Below are positions 46,642 through 57,400 of a stretch of DNA of 64,000 nt, one piece after another. Each line of letters starts with the position of its first letter. The stretch's first letter is position 1. Position numbers and translations under genes: made by a program. Under the pieces are notes generated by a model that saw only the letters and a list, made by a program, of their open reading frames with translations, was not told where the DNA came from and ran no database searches. The stretch lies in contig OY992839.1 of assembly GCA_963921425.1 (NCBI GenBank), forward strand, positions 13,061,409 through 13,125,408, given 5' to 3'. The DNA comes from Dryas octopetala. Lineage: Eukaryota; Streptophyta; Magnoliopsida; Rosales; Rosaceae.

Positions 46642-47980
46642 GAAATAAATTACAATTTAGTACCTCAACTTTACATGTTGTTTCAACTTAGTACCCCAAC
46701 TTTGAAAACTTGCAAAAAAGTACCTCAACTTTTATTTTGTATCAAAATAATACCTCCGTTAGTTTTTCCGTTAAATAAACCGTTATCTGCTGACGTGGCA
46801 GAGGTATTTTCGTCATTTTCTCTAAATTTAAAAAATAATAATATTTTTAAAAATTTTAATAAAAAATAATTAAAATTTCTTAATTTCATTAAAAAAAAAA
46901 AAAACAACAACAACATTTCCCATTTCCCCAGCCATCCCCCTCTCCCTTCCCCGCCCCTCACCCATCCCCTCCCTCCTCCTCCCCGCCCCCACACAGCCAG
47001 CCCCCCACTCCCCCCACCCATCCTCTCCCTCCTCCTCCCCGCCCCCACACAGCCAGCCCCCCACTCCCCCCACTCCCCCCACCCATCCCCTCCCTCCTCC
47101 TCCCCGCCCCCACCCAGCCAGCCCCCCACTCCCCCTACCCATGCCCTCCCTCCTCCTCCCCGCCCTCACCCAGCCAGCCCCCCACTCCCCCTACCCATCC
47201 CCTCCCTCCTCCTCCTCCTCCTCCTCGCCCCCAGCCATCTCCCTCTCTCCCTGCCCCGACCCACCCTCTCTCCCACCCCAGTCCCGTCGCACCTCGTCGC
47301 ACCCCCTCCCCACCAGCCCCAGCACCGTCGCACCTCGTCGCACCCCCTCCCTAGTTGGAGGTCGCTCAGAGGCAGGCCATCGTCTACAAGCTTTATGCCC
47401 CCAACCTCACCAGCATCATGGACCTCAAACCCATCAACTGAAAATCAAAACTATCTATTACTTTCACAACAACAATAAACCACTGCTATTTGGTGTACCT
47501 CTTCATTTTTGTTTTAGTGGGTTGTTTTTCCCTCTTCTTTTTTGTTGGGTAATGTTGGTTGGAGATTTACAGTGTACTAGTAGTCTAGTATGAAAATGAT
47601 GAATTGATAATAAATGGGTTTTGGGGCTGGCTGGGTGGGGGCGAGGAGGAGGAGGGAGGGGATGGGTGGGGGCGGGGAAGGGAGGGGGGGATGGTTGGGG
47701 AAATGGGAAATGTTGTTTTTTTTTTTTTTAATGAAATTAAGAAATTTTAATTATTTTTTTTATTAAATTTTTTTAAAAATATTATTATTTTTTAAATTTA
47801 GAGAAAATGACGAAAATACCCCTGCCACGTCAGCAGGTAACGGTTTATTTAACGGAAAAAATAACGGAGCTACTATTTTGATACAAAATGAAAGTTGAGG
47901 TACTTTTTTACAAGTTTTCAAAGTTGGAGTACTAAGTTGAAACAACATGTAAAGTTGAGGTACTAAATTGTAATTTGCTC
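46642..47980. mobile_element. Mutator-like foldback element, copy B, C-rich/G-rich core
   Basis: TIRs of over 200 bp match those of 3113-4112 (TTACAATTTAGTACC..., GTTTATTTAACGG and TGACGTGGCAG blocks), so both belong to one family. Inside, the left arm carries a C-rich minisatellite (46920-47350, units near CCCATCCCCTCCCTCCTCCTC) and the right arm a G-rich counterpart (47620-47705). The complementary structure therefore runs nearly 300-500 bp per side around a loop at about 47360-47600. No transposase is seen. I could not find a clear target duplication, and the left border is approximate. Confidence 0.8.
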
Positions 47981-48101
47981 CCATATAAATTACATTAATT
48001 TACATCAGAAAAGATTTATATATAGATTTGTTGATTTATAATTCACAAATTGGGTCTTTAAATCTCGTGGTACGGTGGTACACTGGTACCTTTTTATTTT
48101 C

Positions 48102-48302
48102 AGTAGTGCTAGATATACCACATTTTTATACCATAATTTCATACCACCTTATGTGGCAACTTACATGGCATTCATACATTGGATACTCAAAAATAAAAAG
48201 AAAAACCCAAAAAGAAAAAGAAAAACTCTGTCCAATAAAGTAATGACACGTGAGATGGTATAAGAATGTGGTATAAGAAATGTGGTAAGTATAGCATTAT
48301 TC
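48102..48302. mobile_element. MITE just upstream of the PPR gene
   Basis: The left end AGTAGTGCTAGATATACCAC and the right end (complement of AATAATGCTATACTTACCAC) form degenerate TIRs. Further complementary TTATACCA/TGGTATAA blocks lie inside. The element is about 200 bp long and non-coding, and ends about 120 bp before the PPR start codon, probably within its promoter. Confidence 0.65.
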
Positions 48303-48423
48303 TTTTATTTTTGTTTCAAGTTTTATTTATTTATTTATTTTTGTTTAAAGCCCTAACGCGGGTCTTCCATCTCTGTCCTCATTTCTCATTTTTTTTGAAC
48401 TGTTTTGGTTCAACACTGGTTCG

Positions 48424-51396
48424 ATGGAATGCGACTTAATCGCTCTTGGAATGTGTCATGCTTTTAGAGGCCTCTTACTGCCCATTTGCCAAAGATCCAC
48501 TTCTGCGGTTCAATTACATAACAAGCTCAGTCCCAGTTACAGGCCACTATTGCTCCCTCCTGTTCGAAAAACGCCTTGGTCTTATGCTGCTCTCAACGCG
48601 GTTGACTCGAAACCCATCAATGATTTGACTCTCAACCATACCCCAAACTCCAAGACTCAGCTTCGTCAAGTAAGATTAAATAATGGCAGTTCGCCTAATC
48701 AGAAAGTAGTAGGAAACAGTGTGAAAATCAGGCCTCTTGGTTTGGATAGCAAAAAGAGGCTTATACGTTATTCTGGGTTGCTTCGTACCTGTGCTTCACA
48801 AGGGTCTTTGAATGAGGGGAAGGCTATTCATGGCCAGGTGATAAAGAATGGAATAGACCCAGATTCACATTTGTGGGTGTCGTTGGTTAATGTTTATGCA
48901 AAATGTGGGGACACTGTGTACGCACGTAAAGTGCTTGATGAGATGCCAGACCGTGACGTTGTGTCGTGGACTTCTTTGATTCAAGGGTTTGTTGTTAAAG
49001 GTTCTGGTGTTGATGCTGTTAACTTGTTCTGTGAGATGAAGAAAGATGGTACAAGAGCAAATGACTTTGCATTGGCAAGTGGTTTGAAAGCATGTTCTTT
49101 GTGTTTAGATTTAGGTTTTGGGAAACAGTTGCATTCTGAAGCAGTGAAAGGTGGGTTCTTTTCGGATGTTTTTGTTGGGTCTGCTCTCGTTGATCTTTAC
49201 GCAAAATGTGGTGAGCTGGAACTTGCAGATAAAGTGTTATTTTGTATGCCCGAGCAGAATGTTGTATCATGGAATGCATTGCTTAATGGGTATGCTCAGG
49301 AAGGTGATGGGAAACAAGTTCTGAAACTATTCTGCAGAATGACGGAATCAGAAATGAGGTTGAGCAAGTTCACCTTGTCCACTGTCCTCAAAGGTTGTGC
49401 AAACTCGGGAAGTTTGAGAGAAGGTCAGATTGTGCATTCTCTGACAGTCAAAATTGGGTGTGAGGTAGATGAATTTCTGGGTTGTAGTCTCGTTGATATG
49501 TATTCAAAGTGTGGGATGGCAACTGATGCAGTAAAAGTATTTAGGAGGATTAAAGAGCCTGATGTGGTGGCCTGGAGTGCAATTATCACTTGCCTTGATC
49601 AACAAGGGAAATTTCAGGAAGTGGCACAGCTCTTTCGTGCAATGATAAACACAGGTATCTCACCAAATCAATTTAGCCTTTCTAGTGTCATCAGTGCTGC
49701 CACTGATCTTGGAGACCTACATTTTGGTGAAAGCGTCCATGCTTTTGTATGGAAATATGGTTGTGAATCTGATATTTCAGTCAGTAATTCTCTAATCACA
49801 TTGTATATGAAAATTGGATGTGTGCAAGATGGTGCTCAGGTTTTTGAGGCAATGACTGATCGTGACTTGGTTTCATGGAATTCCCTTTTATCCGGAGTTC
49901 AAAATCATGAAATCCGTGATCTAGGGCCAAGAATCTTCCACCAAATGCTTGTCGAAGGTTTCAAGCCAAACATGTACTCATTCATTAGTGTTTTAAGGTC
50001 TTGTTCTAGCCTCTTGGATGTAGGCCTTGGAAAACAAGTACATGCACATATTGTCAAAACTAGCCTTGATGATAATGAATTTGTTGGAACAGCTCTCATT
50101 GACATGTATGCCAAAAGCAGGTTCTTGGAAGATGCTGTTATTGCTTTCAATAGATTAAGTAATCGAGAACTTTTCACTTGGACAGTCATCATTACTGGTT
50201 ATGTGCAAACAGATCAAGCGGAGAAAGCTGTTTCTTGCTTCAGTCAGATGCAAAAAGAAGGAGTGAAGCCAAATGAGTTCACTCTTGCTGGCTGTTTGAG
50301 TGCTTGCTCCCGTATAGCTATGCTGGAAAATGGGCGGCAGCTCCATTCAATGGCAATTAAGGTTGGCCATTTGGGCGATTTGTTTGTTAGTAGTGCACTT
50401 GTTGATATGTATGCAAAATGTGGATGCATAGGTGATGCCGAGGGTATCTTTGAAAACTTAGTTTCACGCGATACAGTCTCATGGAACATCATGATATGTG
50501 GATACTCCCATTATGGGCAAGGAGAGAAGGCACTTGAATACTTTTCGACAATGTTAGACGAAGGCACCCTACCAGATGAGATCACCTTCATTGGTGTTCT
50601 TTCTGCATGCAGCCACCTGGGTTTAGTCGAAGAAGGGAAAAAGCACTTTGACTCGCTGAACACAGTTTTCAGGATCACTCGTACAATTGAGCATTATGCT
50701 TGTATGGTTGATATTCTTGGTAGGGCTGGAAAATTTGATGAGGTTCAAAGCTTCATTGAGGAAATGAACCTAACACCATATGCCATTATTTGGGAGACTG
50801 TTCTTGGGGCTTGTAAGATGCATGGAAATGTGGAACTTGGTGAAACAGCTGCAGGAAAGCTTTTTGAGCTTAAACCTGAGATGGATTCGACTTATATATT
50901 GCTATCTAATATTTTTGCAGTCAAAGGTATGTGGGATGATGTTAGAAAGGTCAGGAAATTAATGTCCAGTCAGGGTATTAAAAAGGAACCTGGTTGTAGC
51001 TGGGTTGAGGTTGATGGACAAGTCCACAGTTTTGTCTCTCAAGACGGTTCACATCCAAGAATCAGGGAAATCAATTTGAAATTGGAGGAACTGGGAGAAA
51101 AGCTGATTTCAGTAGGTTATATACCGGAAACAGAAGGTGTGCTTCATAATATCACTGAAAAAGAAAGGAAGGAACATCTCCAATACCACAGTGAAAGGTT
51201 GGCTCTTGCTTTTGCCCTTATAAGTACCAATCCTGTAAAAACTATTCGGATTTTCAAAAATCTACGCATATGTGGAGACTGCCATGATGTTATGAAGCTC
51301 ATCTCAGACATAACAAATCGGGAAATAATTGTACGTGACATCAAGCGGTTTCATCATTTTAAGAGTGGCACTTGCTCCTGTCAGGATTTCTGGTGA
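48424..51396 (+). CDS. DYW-class PLS pentatricopeptide-repeat protein (990 aa)
   Basis: An uninterrupted frame with no introns, as usual for plant PPR genes. By family knowledge, PLS-DYW proteins bind specific organelle RNAs and catalyse C-to-U editing. The N-terminus (about 1-110) is a plausible organelle transit region, Ser/Arg-rich and poor in acids. PLS repeats follow from about residue 115, with repeated blocks such as VNVYAKCGDTVYARKVLDEM, VDLYAKCGELELADKV and VDMYAKCGCIGDAEGIF. The C-terminus holds the E region, the PG box (GCSWVEVDG, about 857) and the DYW deaminase-like domain with HSERLALAFAL (His about 922) and CGDCHDVMK (Cys 950 and 953), the zinc-site pattern HxE...CxxC. The last residues are DFW, not DYW. 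I chose the first ATG; a second in-frame ATG is nine codons later. The target RNA cannot be told by eye. Confidence 0.95.
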   Translation: MECDLIALGMCHAFRGLLLPICQRSTSAVQLHNKLSPSYRPLLLPPVRKTPWSYAALNAVDSKPINDLTLNHTPNSKTQLRQVRLNNGSSPNQKVVGNSVKIRPLGLDSKKRLIRYSGLLRTCASQGSLNEGKAIHGQVIKNGIDPDSHLWVSLVNVYAKCGDTVYARKVLDEMPDRDVVSWTSLIQGFVVKGSGVDAVNLFCEMKKDGTRANDFALASGLKACSLCLDLGFGKQLHSEAVKGGFFSDVFVGSALVDLYAKCGELELADKVLFCMPEQNVVSWNALLNGYAQEGDGKQVLKLFCRMTESEMRLSKFTLSTVLKGCANSGSLREGQIVHSLTVKIGCEVDEFLGCSLVDMYSKCGMATDAVKVFRRIKEPDVVAWSAIITCLDQQGKFQEVAQLFRAMINTGISPNQFSLSSVISAATDLGDLHFGESVHAFVWKYGCESDISVSNSLITLYMKIGCVQDGAQVFEAMTDRDLVSWNSLLSGVQNHEIRDLGPRIFHQMLVEGFKPNMYSFISVLRSCSSLLDVGLGKQVHAHIVKTSLDDNEFVGTALIDMYAKSRFLEDAVIAFNRLSNRELFTWTVIITGYVQTDQAEKAVSCFSQMQKEGVKPNEFTLAGCLSACSRIAMLENGRQLHSMAIKVGHLGDLFVSSALVDMYAKCGCIGDAEGIFENLVSRDTVSWNIMICGYSHYGQGEKALEYFSTMLDEGTLPDEITFIGVLSACSHLGLVEEGKKHFDSLNTVFRITRTIEHYACMVDILGRAGKFDEVQSFIEEMNLTPYAIIWETVLGACKMHGNVELGETAAGKLFELKPEMDSTYILLSNIFAVKGMWDDVRKVRKLMSSQGIKKEPGCSWVEVDGQVHSFVSQDGSHPRIREINLKLEELGEKLISVGYIPETEGVLHNITEKERKEHLQYHSERLALAFALISTNPVKTIRIFKNLRICGDCHDVMKLISDITNREIIVRDIKRFHHFKSGTCSCQDFW

Positions 51397-51662
51397 TTTG
51401 CTTTAGAAACTCCATAGTCAGATTAGGAGGTTCACCCACAGTGAATTCGTTGTCCTCATTAACTGTGAACAACAATTTCCTACCCAAAGAAACTCAGCCC
51501 TAAGCTTTTCAGAGTACCAATCCAGGTAGGGTATATTTCTCGACATATTATATTATAAGCCACCCATGAAAGTTTTGTTTAAGTTCCACAAAATTTATTG
51601 TTCCTAACTCTTTTTTTTTTTTTTTTTTTTTTTTAAATTGAGCAGATATATCTTGTTCCAAA
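51397..51662. other. 3' flank of the PPR gene
   Basis: The probable 3' UTR, ending in a T tract of about 24 bases near 51610. No feature otherwise. Confidence 0.5.
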
Positions 51663-52770
51663 AGGTTATTCTTTTGTCCTGAAGTGGCTTACTTTAGTGC
51701 TCCACAACTTCTGCATATATCATACATTCATACCAGTCCTCCTGGCCATGAGGTTTGTAAATGGTTTCCTTTGAGCGCATTTCTATTATATTTGCTTCTT
51801 GAATCGCATATATATATATATTTTTTAAGAATATTTTGTGTCACTATATTGTATTGTTCACATGGTTTCTCTTTAATTTTGCAGTAGTTCTTGCAGTTGG
51901 GAGCTGCTCCAGTTTGTCCTGATGATTCTGTGCCTTATAATGTTGATGACTTGGCAGATCAGATCTTTGAGGTTATCAATCTTTTTGGGTAATGATTAAC
52001 AGTTTCTTAATTTTCATTGATTGTGGTGTTGTGAGGGTTTGAAACTCTTTGATTGCTGTTTTCAATTCTCAAATATTATATATATAGATATTTTTTTTCT
52101 GGTGTATTAAGTATAGAAGTGGATTTCCTTTTTCACCTATCATTTTAATGCCATTTTTGCTGATGTGATCTTGCACAGTAACTAGTTATGACTGCATCAA
52201 CATCTCCTTGTTCAGGGTTGGTGCAGTTATGTACATGGGGGTGACAATGGGTCATATCCTTTCGCTATTTGCTGCAGGTCCCTTCAATTGTGTGCAACTA
52301 TGTTTTAAAATACTTCTGTCTCAGTTCATTGATCAGGTTTTTAGCATGGATGAAATAATGGGAAGGTGTTTTAGTTTTGATACCTGTATCCCCTTTATGC
52401 AAAGCACCCTCTTGGACTGGAAGGTTTTATAATAAGGTTCTTTTTTCTTAACCAAGCTGTTATTTTGATGAGTAAATGTGAATTTCAATATTGTACCTAT
52501 AAGGCTATGATCACTTGTAATGTGTAGGTGATGTCCAATGTGCTATATTTCTATGGCATGTGTGATATGCCAAAAGAGTGCTCCAGCACTACTACAGTAA
52601 GGTATTGTTGTGGTATGAAATTGTATCCTTTTTCTTCTCCTACTACGTTTGGTAGATTGAGTGACAAGAATTTTATATATTCTCAACAGGAGGTTCGTTG
52701 GTAGTGCTGAAGTTCCAGAGTCAAATTTAGCTCAAGTTTGCAGAAAAGGCAGTGCTAATTTGTACTTCTC
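51663..52770 (+). pseudogene. NDL (N-myc downregulated-like) pseudogene
   Basis: Exon-sized islands match the plant NDL/NDR family in order: LFFCPEVAYFSAPQLLHISY...SPPGHE (51667-51751), LGAAPVCPDDSVPYNVDDLA...INLFG (about 51897-51990), VGAVMYMGVTMGHILSLFA (52215-52275), VMSNVLYFYGMCDMPKE (52528-52580) and RRFVGSAEVPESNLAQVCRK (52689-52748). Missing are the N-terminal exon and everything after the VCRK island. In the third island a residue pair is deleted at MGH. Frames between islands do not join without breaks, and no promoter or start is evident. In plants NDL proteins act in G-protein signalling. This copy cannot make a full product. Confidence 0.8.
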
Positions 52771-52826
52771 CTGTGTAAAAAGAAAGCCTGGGTTGTGCAG
52801 ACTGAACAGATAGCAGAGACACTATG

Positions 52827-53144
52827 CTATGCGAAGTTGGAAAGCCACATGTGGGCAATGTAAACTTCTAGTTTGCTGGAGATTGCTTGCCTGTGGCTGT
52901 AAGCTCCTGTGGGCTTCCTGTGACCTGTCCTGCAATCATGATGGAGCTGAGGCTGAATTGTCGCTAGTATGACCCCAATCCTTTTGCCTTGAGAGTCCTC
53001 GGCAACAAGCTTTTTGTTTGCTTCTTCAAAAGAACAGTAAGCCATTTTCATTGCCATTTGTATTCGTTCTATTTTGTGACTTGAAGCCAAACATTCTTCA
53101 TCAAAGAGAACAAAGGGCTGACTAGCCTGACTTTCTTTCTCCAC
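52827..53144 (-). other. Unassigned 105-codon frame, protein-like
   Basis: The minus strand reads a non-repetitive sequence including QPFVLFDEECLASSHKIERI, AYCSFEEANKKLVAEDSQGK and ILATIQPQLHHD. The composition is balanced and soluble-protein-like, and the frame stays open upstream of the first Met for about 13 further codons. I do not recognise the family. It lies between two pseudogenes, so a truncated gene fragment is the likeliest explanation. A chance open frame cannot be excluded. Confidence 0.35.
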
Positions 53145-53549
53145 CCAAACGTAACGAGCCCTCCTTGTATGGTTACCTTCTCTTGTTGTTTATTTATTTT
53201 AAATGGCAAACCAATGGCTTCTCTGCTCCTTTCCTTGATATGGACTTTGTAGGCTAGTCTTTTTACTTCTTGTTGAAATCGACCCTCTCATGTGGAACCA
53301 AATGAGAAAAAAATAACTGAAGCTCCACATATTTTGGTGTTGTGCTTAAACCCCACATCTCTCATTACAAGCAAATATGAGTTCGCAAACTTTAATGCAA
53401 CTCAGTTGAAGTTGGTTTGGTGAAAGTCCCTAAATTTTTGTTTCAGTTTGGTGAAAATCCTTATAAGGATCAAAGTAATTGTGTTCGTCACTGTTTCATA
53501 CACAATCTTTGTCTTCTTGCTCGAATTCTAGAGAGAGAGAGACAGAGTT

Positions 53550-54475
53550 ATGGCAAAACTGAAGCCAATTCTAGTGGCAGTTTCAGTGTTGGTGGTCTTA
53601 GCATGTCTACCGATACCTGAGTGTGCAAAGAAACCAGTGACTGTTGCTAGAAAAGAAGACATTCCGTACATCAAAAGCCAAGTCTGTGAGAAGCTGGCAG
53701 CTCAGCTACACCACAAGGTTGAGAAGAAGTGGGCTGACTCCCAAGAAGGTATTTTTATCATTTGGGTCCTCTTCTATAGTCTGAAATTTGCTTTTGTTTG
53801 AGGAGTTGATTAATGGGTTTTGTTTGTTTTGCTGAATTTGATTGTGGATGTTTGTTTTTTGGTGCTAGCTAGATCTCCAAGTATCAGATTATTGAGATTA
53901 CGGAGAATGTCTGTAATTTGAAGAATGCAGAAGCGGAATGGATTTCGATGATTGACATAGTTGAACATGGAGATAAGTTGGAGGTAATAATTTCGATGAT
54001 TGATGAATGCTCCAAATTCTGTGCTTTGAGTTTTGTTATTTATTTCTGTGGATCTTTATGGACTCAAATTGGAAAGACTGTATTTCATCAGATAAATTAT
54101 GGATTGCTAGTAAGCCTAGTATTGTGTGATATAGTAGATAGCTGTTCAATAAAATGACAACCCTTTTTTTGTTTTTTGAAAGACCACCAAATGAAATTCA
54201 ATTATACAAACTTCTTTAGTATGTACATTTTGTTGTTTATTGTCCTGACCTGCTACACCATTTGTTATTTTGCAGCTGGTGGAACAGACGATCACCAACA
54301 TAATAATAAAGAAAGTGCAAAGAGCAATGTGAAGCAGACGATCACCAACGGAATTATAAAGACCAAGGAGACACTAAAGAAGCAAGCAAACCAAGTCTCC
54401 AACTGATTACGGCAAAGGTGGAGGGGACTGAAGAAAGCAGATTCAAAGAAGAGTACAAAGGCCAGCAAGGCTTAG
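53550..54475 (+). pseudogene. Decayed MSAP / saposin-like secretory protein gene (TLR4-regulator-like family)
   Basis: Exon 1 (53550-53748) encodes a signal peptide (MAKLKPILVAVSVLVVLACL) then KKPVTVARKEDIPYIKSQVC. Exon 2 (about 53873-53983) encodes ISKYQIIEITENVCNLKNAE. A last part from 54276 begins LVEQ in one frame and continues NGIIKTKETLKKQANQVSN in another. After a TGA at 54404-54406 it goes on LRQRWRGLKKADSKKSTKAS until TAG at 54475. From memory of the family (Arabidopsis At1g42480-like), the middle of the protein is missing. The expected IKCQVC has become IKSQVC, exon 1/2 phases do not match, and a frameshift and a premature stop are present. Transcription is possible, but a full product is not. 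The flank downstream is copy 2 of a duplicated segment. Confidence 0.75.
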
Positions 54476-54707
54476 CTTTAGAACACTGAGAATCACACTG
54501 TTATAGAAATTACATTAGAGTTATCACGTTTTTGTTAATTGTATTATATGGTTTTGACATTAAGTAGGAAGTTGTGAAAAAATGAAAGTTTATTTGCTTT
54601 TATTACTTTCAGAATACTCAACAATTGCAATTGTATCGACTTCTGCGATTATGTATGATTAAAGTGAAACATGCCATTTAAGTGGCCAAAAAAAAAAAGT
54701 GAAACAA

Positions 54708-55128
54708 GGCATTTGGTCCAGAATAGCCCAGCAGTCCTGTCCTTTACATGCAATGTGATAAAATACAACTACAAGAGCTTCATGGCCCTAAATTTTTGAG
54801 AGAACGAAATTGAAAATCAATAACCAATTTTTATCTTTCTAACCTGTTTCAACTTTCAATTAATTTATTTTTTGGTGTTGTTGAAATTTTATGACATATA
54901 AATTTGGATTCACACTGATTAACAAGAAAGGGTATGAATCGCTCCTGCAATTGGTAATGTTCATGAATTATGGAAGTGATTGTTTATATAGGAGAAAAAA
55001 AATAAAAATGAATTGCCTATTTCTTCCTTCGCTCTTAGACTTGCATTTCCTTCAACTTCATGTGAGTTGTGGAGTACCTTTTTAACCAAAAAAATGTGTA
55101 CTTGCGTTCGGTCCATGGTAATATAGGT
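54708..55128. repeat. Intergenic duplicated segment, copy 2
   Basis: Colinear with 40918-41290, same orientation; see that entry for shared blocks. This copy starts about 230 bp downstream of the end of the MSAP-like pseudogene. The two copies differ by substitutions and small indels, so the duplication is not recent. Confidence 0.85.
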
Positions 55129-57400
55129 TTTTTTTTTTTTTTTGAGAAATTTTATTCAATAATTCTTTTTAATACACCTTAAACTTTTTTGACCCCTTTT
55201 CTCCAAAACTTACTTTTCTTTACCTTTTTAACTTGAAATACCCATAACACTCTTCATATAAAACTCAATTTTGTTGTTATTGTGTAACACCTCATCTGAT
55301 CTCTCTCTCTCCCTCCCTCGTCTGATCTCTCTCTCCTTGATCGAAGGAACAACTCCACCGAGTGATTGCTTTGTTACCATACAGATCGAAGGCCAGATCT
55401 GGTTTCTAGTGATTGAACAACTCCACCTCGCGCCTCCAGTGATTGCCTTGAGTGATTGAACAACTCCACTGAGGGCATGTGCTTTTGCTTTGAGTGAAAC
55501 TGTGATTACTTTTTTCCCATTGCTTTGTTGCATGTTCAACAATCTATTCAACAAACCTTTGCCCACCTAATTGAAAAAGAAAAAAAAGAAATGGAAATGT
55601 TTTTCGGACCGAACCCAGAGATGCAAAAAAGAATCCAAACCCAGAAGCCTCCCACCCTAATCTGGTTTCCAATTTCAATTCCATTAAAAAAAAAACAAAC
55701 GCAGGTGCCAAATTTCACAGATTTGTTTTGTAAGTATATCAAGATATATATCACAGCAAACCATAAATTTCGAGTCTTGTTTGATTTTAATATATCAAGA
55801 TATCATATATTCCAAATCTGTACTTTTGTGAAATTTTAGGTTGACACATGGTGAAATTTTTGGCCACACACATCGACATGTGCCGACAAAAAATTTCGCA
55901 CTAAGTGCTATATCACCACCATGTCGACCAAAAATTCCACCATGTATCGACAAAAAATTCCACATTGTCGATCAAAAATTCTACATAGTAGAAAAAATGG
56001 GCACCAAAATCAGATCTTGATTGTATTAGCAGAAAAAATCTTTGGTTTGATTGTATAGGTTATTTTCGATAGAATAACGCGTTGATATGTATATTAATCT
56101 TTTCTGGGTATATTCATAAAGAGTTAATTTATGATCTATACATACATTTGATTAAACAAATATAGGTTATTTTTTCATCAACATTCCCAGAATGTACGTA
56201 ATAGGCACCCACCAGTTAATCTCTTACCCACCCACCCAGTTAACTGCTATGTTTGTTAATCATTCTGATCATCCATCGTGTAGTTAATCTCTTACCCACG
56301 TCACAGTGTTAATAATTGGTTCCGATCGAATTGGGTGCGGGAGGGAGGGAGGGAGGGAGGGAGGTGCAGTGGTTCATTCTGATCAAACATTTTCATTTTG
56401 ATTATCTACAAGATCTAGGCACGGGCGAGCGGTGGTTTTGGGTGGGTGGCAAAGCCCAAATCTTGATGCTGGGTTTGATGATTATTTGTGGTTTTTCTAG
56501 GGGCGGGGCTAGCAAAGAGTAGCTAGAGAGCTAGGTTTCAAAGTATACTAGTGTCAACCCTACGGCCCTACCAGCATCTCACTACTTGAGTGGAGGAGAA
56601 TCCTAGTTTGATTGAATGTGTAACAACCATTTTCTCATTTTTATTTCACCTTTAGTTTAAGAAATTTGTTGTTGATATCTTAAGGATTAGCATGACTCAT
56701 TACTCATTATTTTATTCCAATTTACATTTAGTTTTTCATTTTGAAAAGGTTTAATGAATTTTCTTTAATATTTTGCTTCACTCACTAATTTGAAAGCATG
56801 GGTCTATGTTTCTTTTTCATGAATTTTTTTTTTTTAACTCACAAGCTCACCACTTTTATCAAGCTTCTGGTGGTTGTATTTGTTTATTTAAGAGCAAAAA
56901 ATGTAATTCTAATTTCTAGTCTCTAACTCTAGTGTTAATTAGTTTTACATTGATCATTGGCTTTGGAATAATGTTAATCTCAAGGTTGGTGACCAATGTG
57001 GCGCTGCCACATGCTCAAAGTAATAGGCTCCACTTTGGGCTGTGACACTAGAGTATAGAATAAGTTTGGTGGACAAACCATCGATTGACTGATACCCATA
57101 AAGAATTTTTTTCCTTGTTTGATTATTTTCTATTTTGTGAGCTGATACACTTTTATTAGATTTATATGATTTAAATCCCACAATTAATTTTAGGATAATA
57201 TGAGTATCTGGACAATATTTTTGGACCTTAGTAAAAAAAAAAGAAAAACCATTAAGATATTAGTCTAAGAAAGAAGAGAAACTTAGACTGGCCTGTGAAG
57301 CACCCTAGTCAGAATGACCTTCCAAAATTGGATCTACTTCTAATTTACCTTTTTTTTTTATAGTTTATCAAGCCCAAATGGTGTCGTTTTGGGCTGGGCT
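55129..57400. other. Gene-free intergenic region
   Basis: Contains a T tract at about 55127-55143 and repeated phrases around AGTGATTGAACAACTCCAC (55408 and 55454). Short repeats of the type CGACAAAAAATT / CGACCAAAAATTC lie at about 55880-55985. A (GGGA)n run at 56339-56362 and a repeated GTTAATCTCTTACCCAC phrase (56214 and 56284) are also present. No credible gene. Confidence 0.5.

Noticed and set aside
46725..47593. Gly/Trp-rich minus frames and Pro/Ser-rich plus frames
   Set aside because: They arise from the C-rich minisatellite of foldback copy B; no real gene.
55228..55566. 112-codon minus-strand frame
   Set aside because: Overlaps CT-rich sequence and direct repeats, no recognisable domain, weak codon character.
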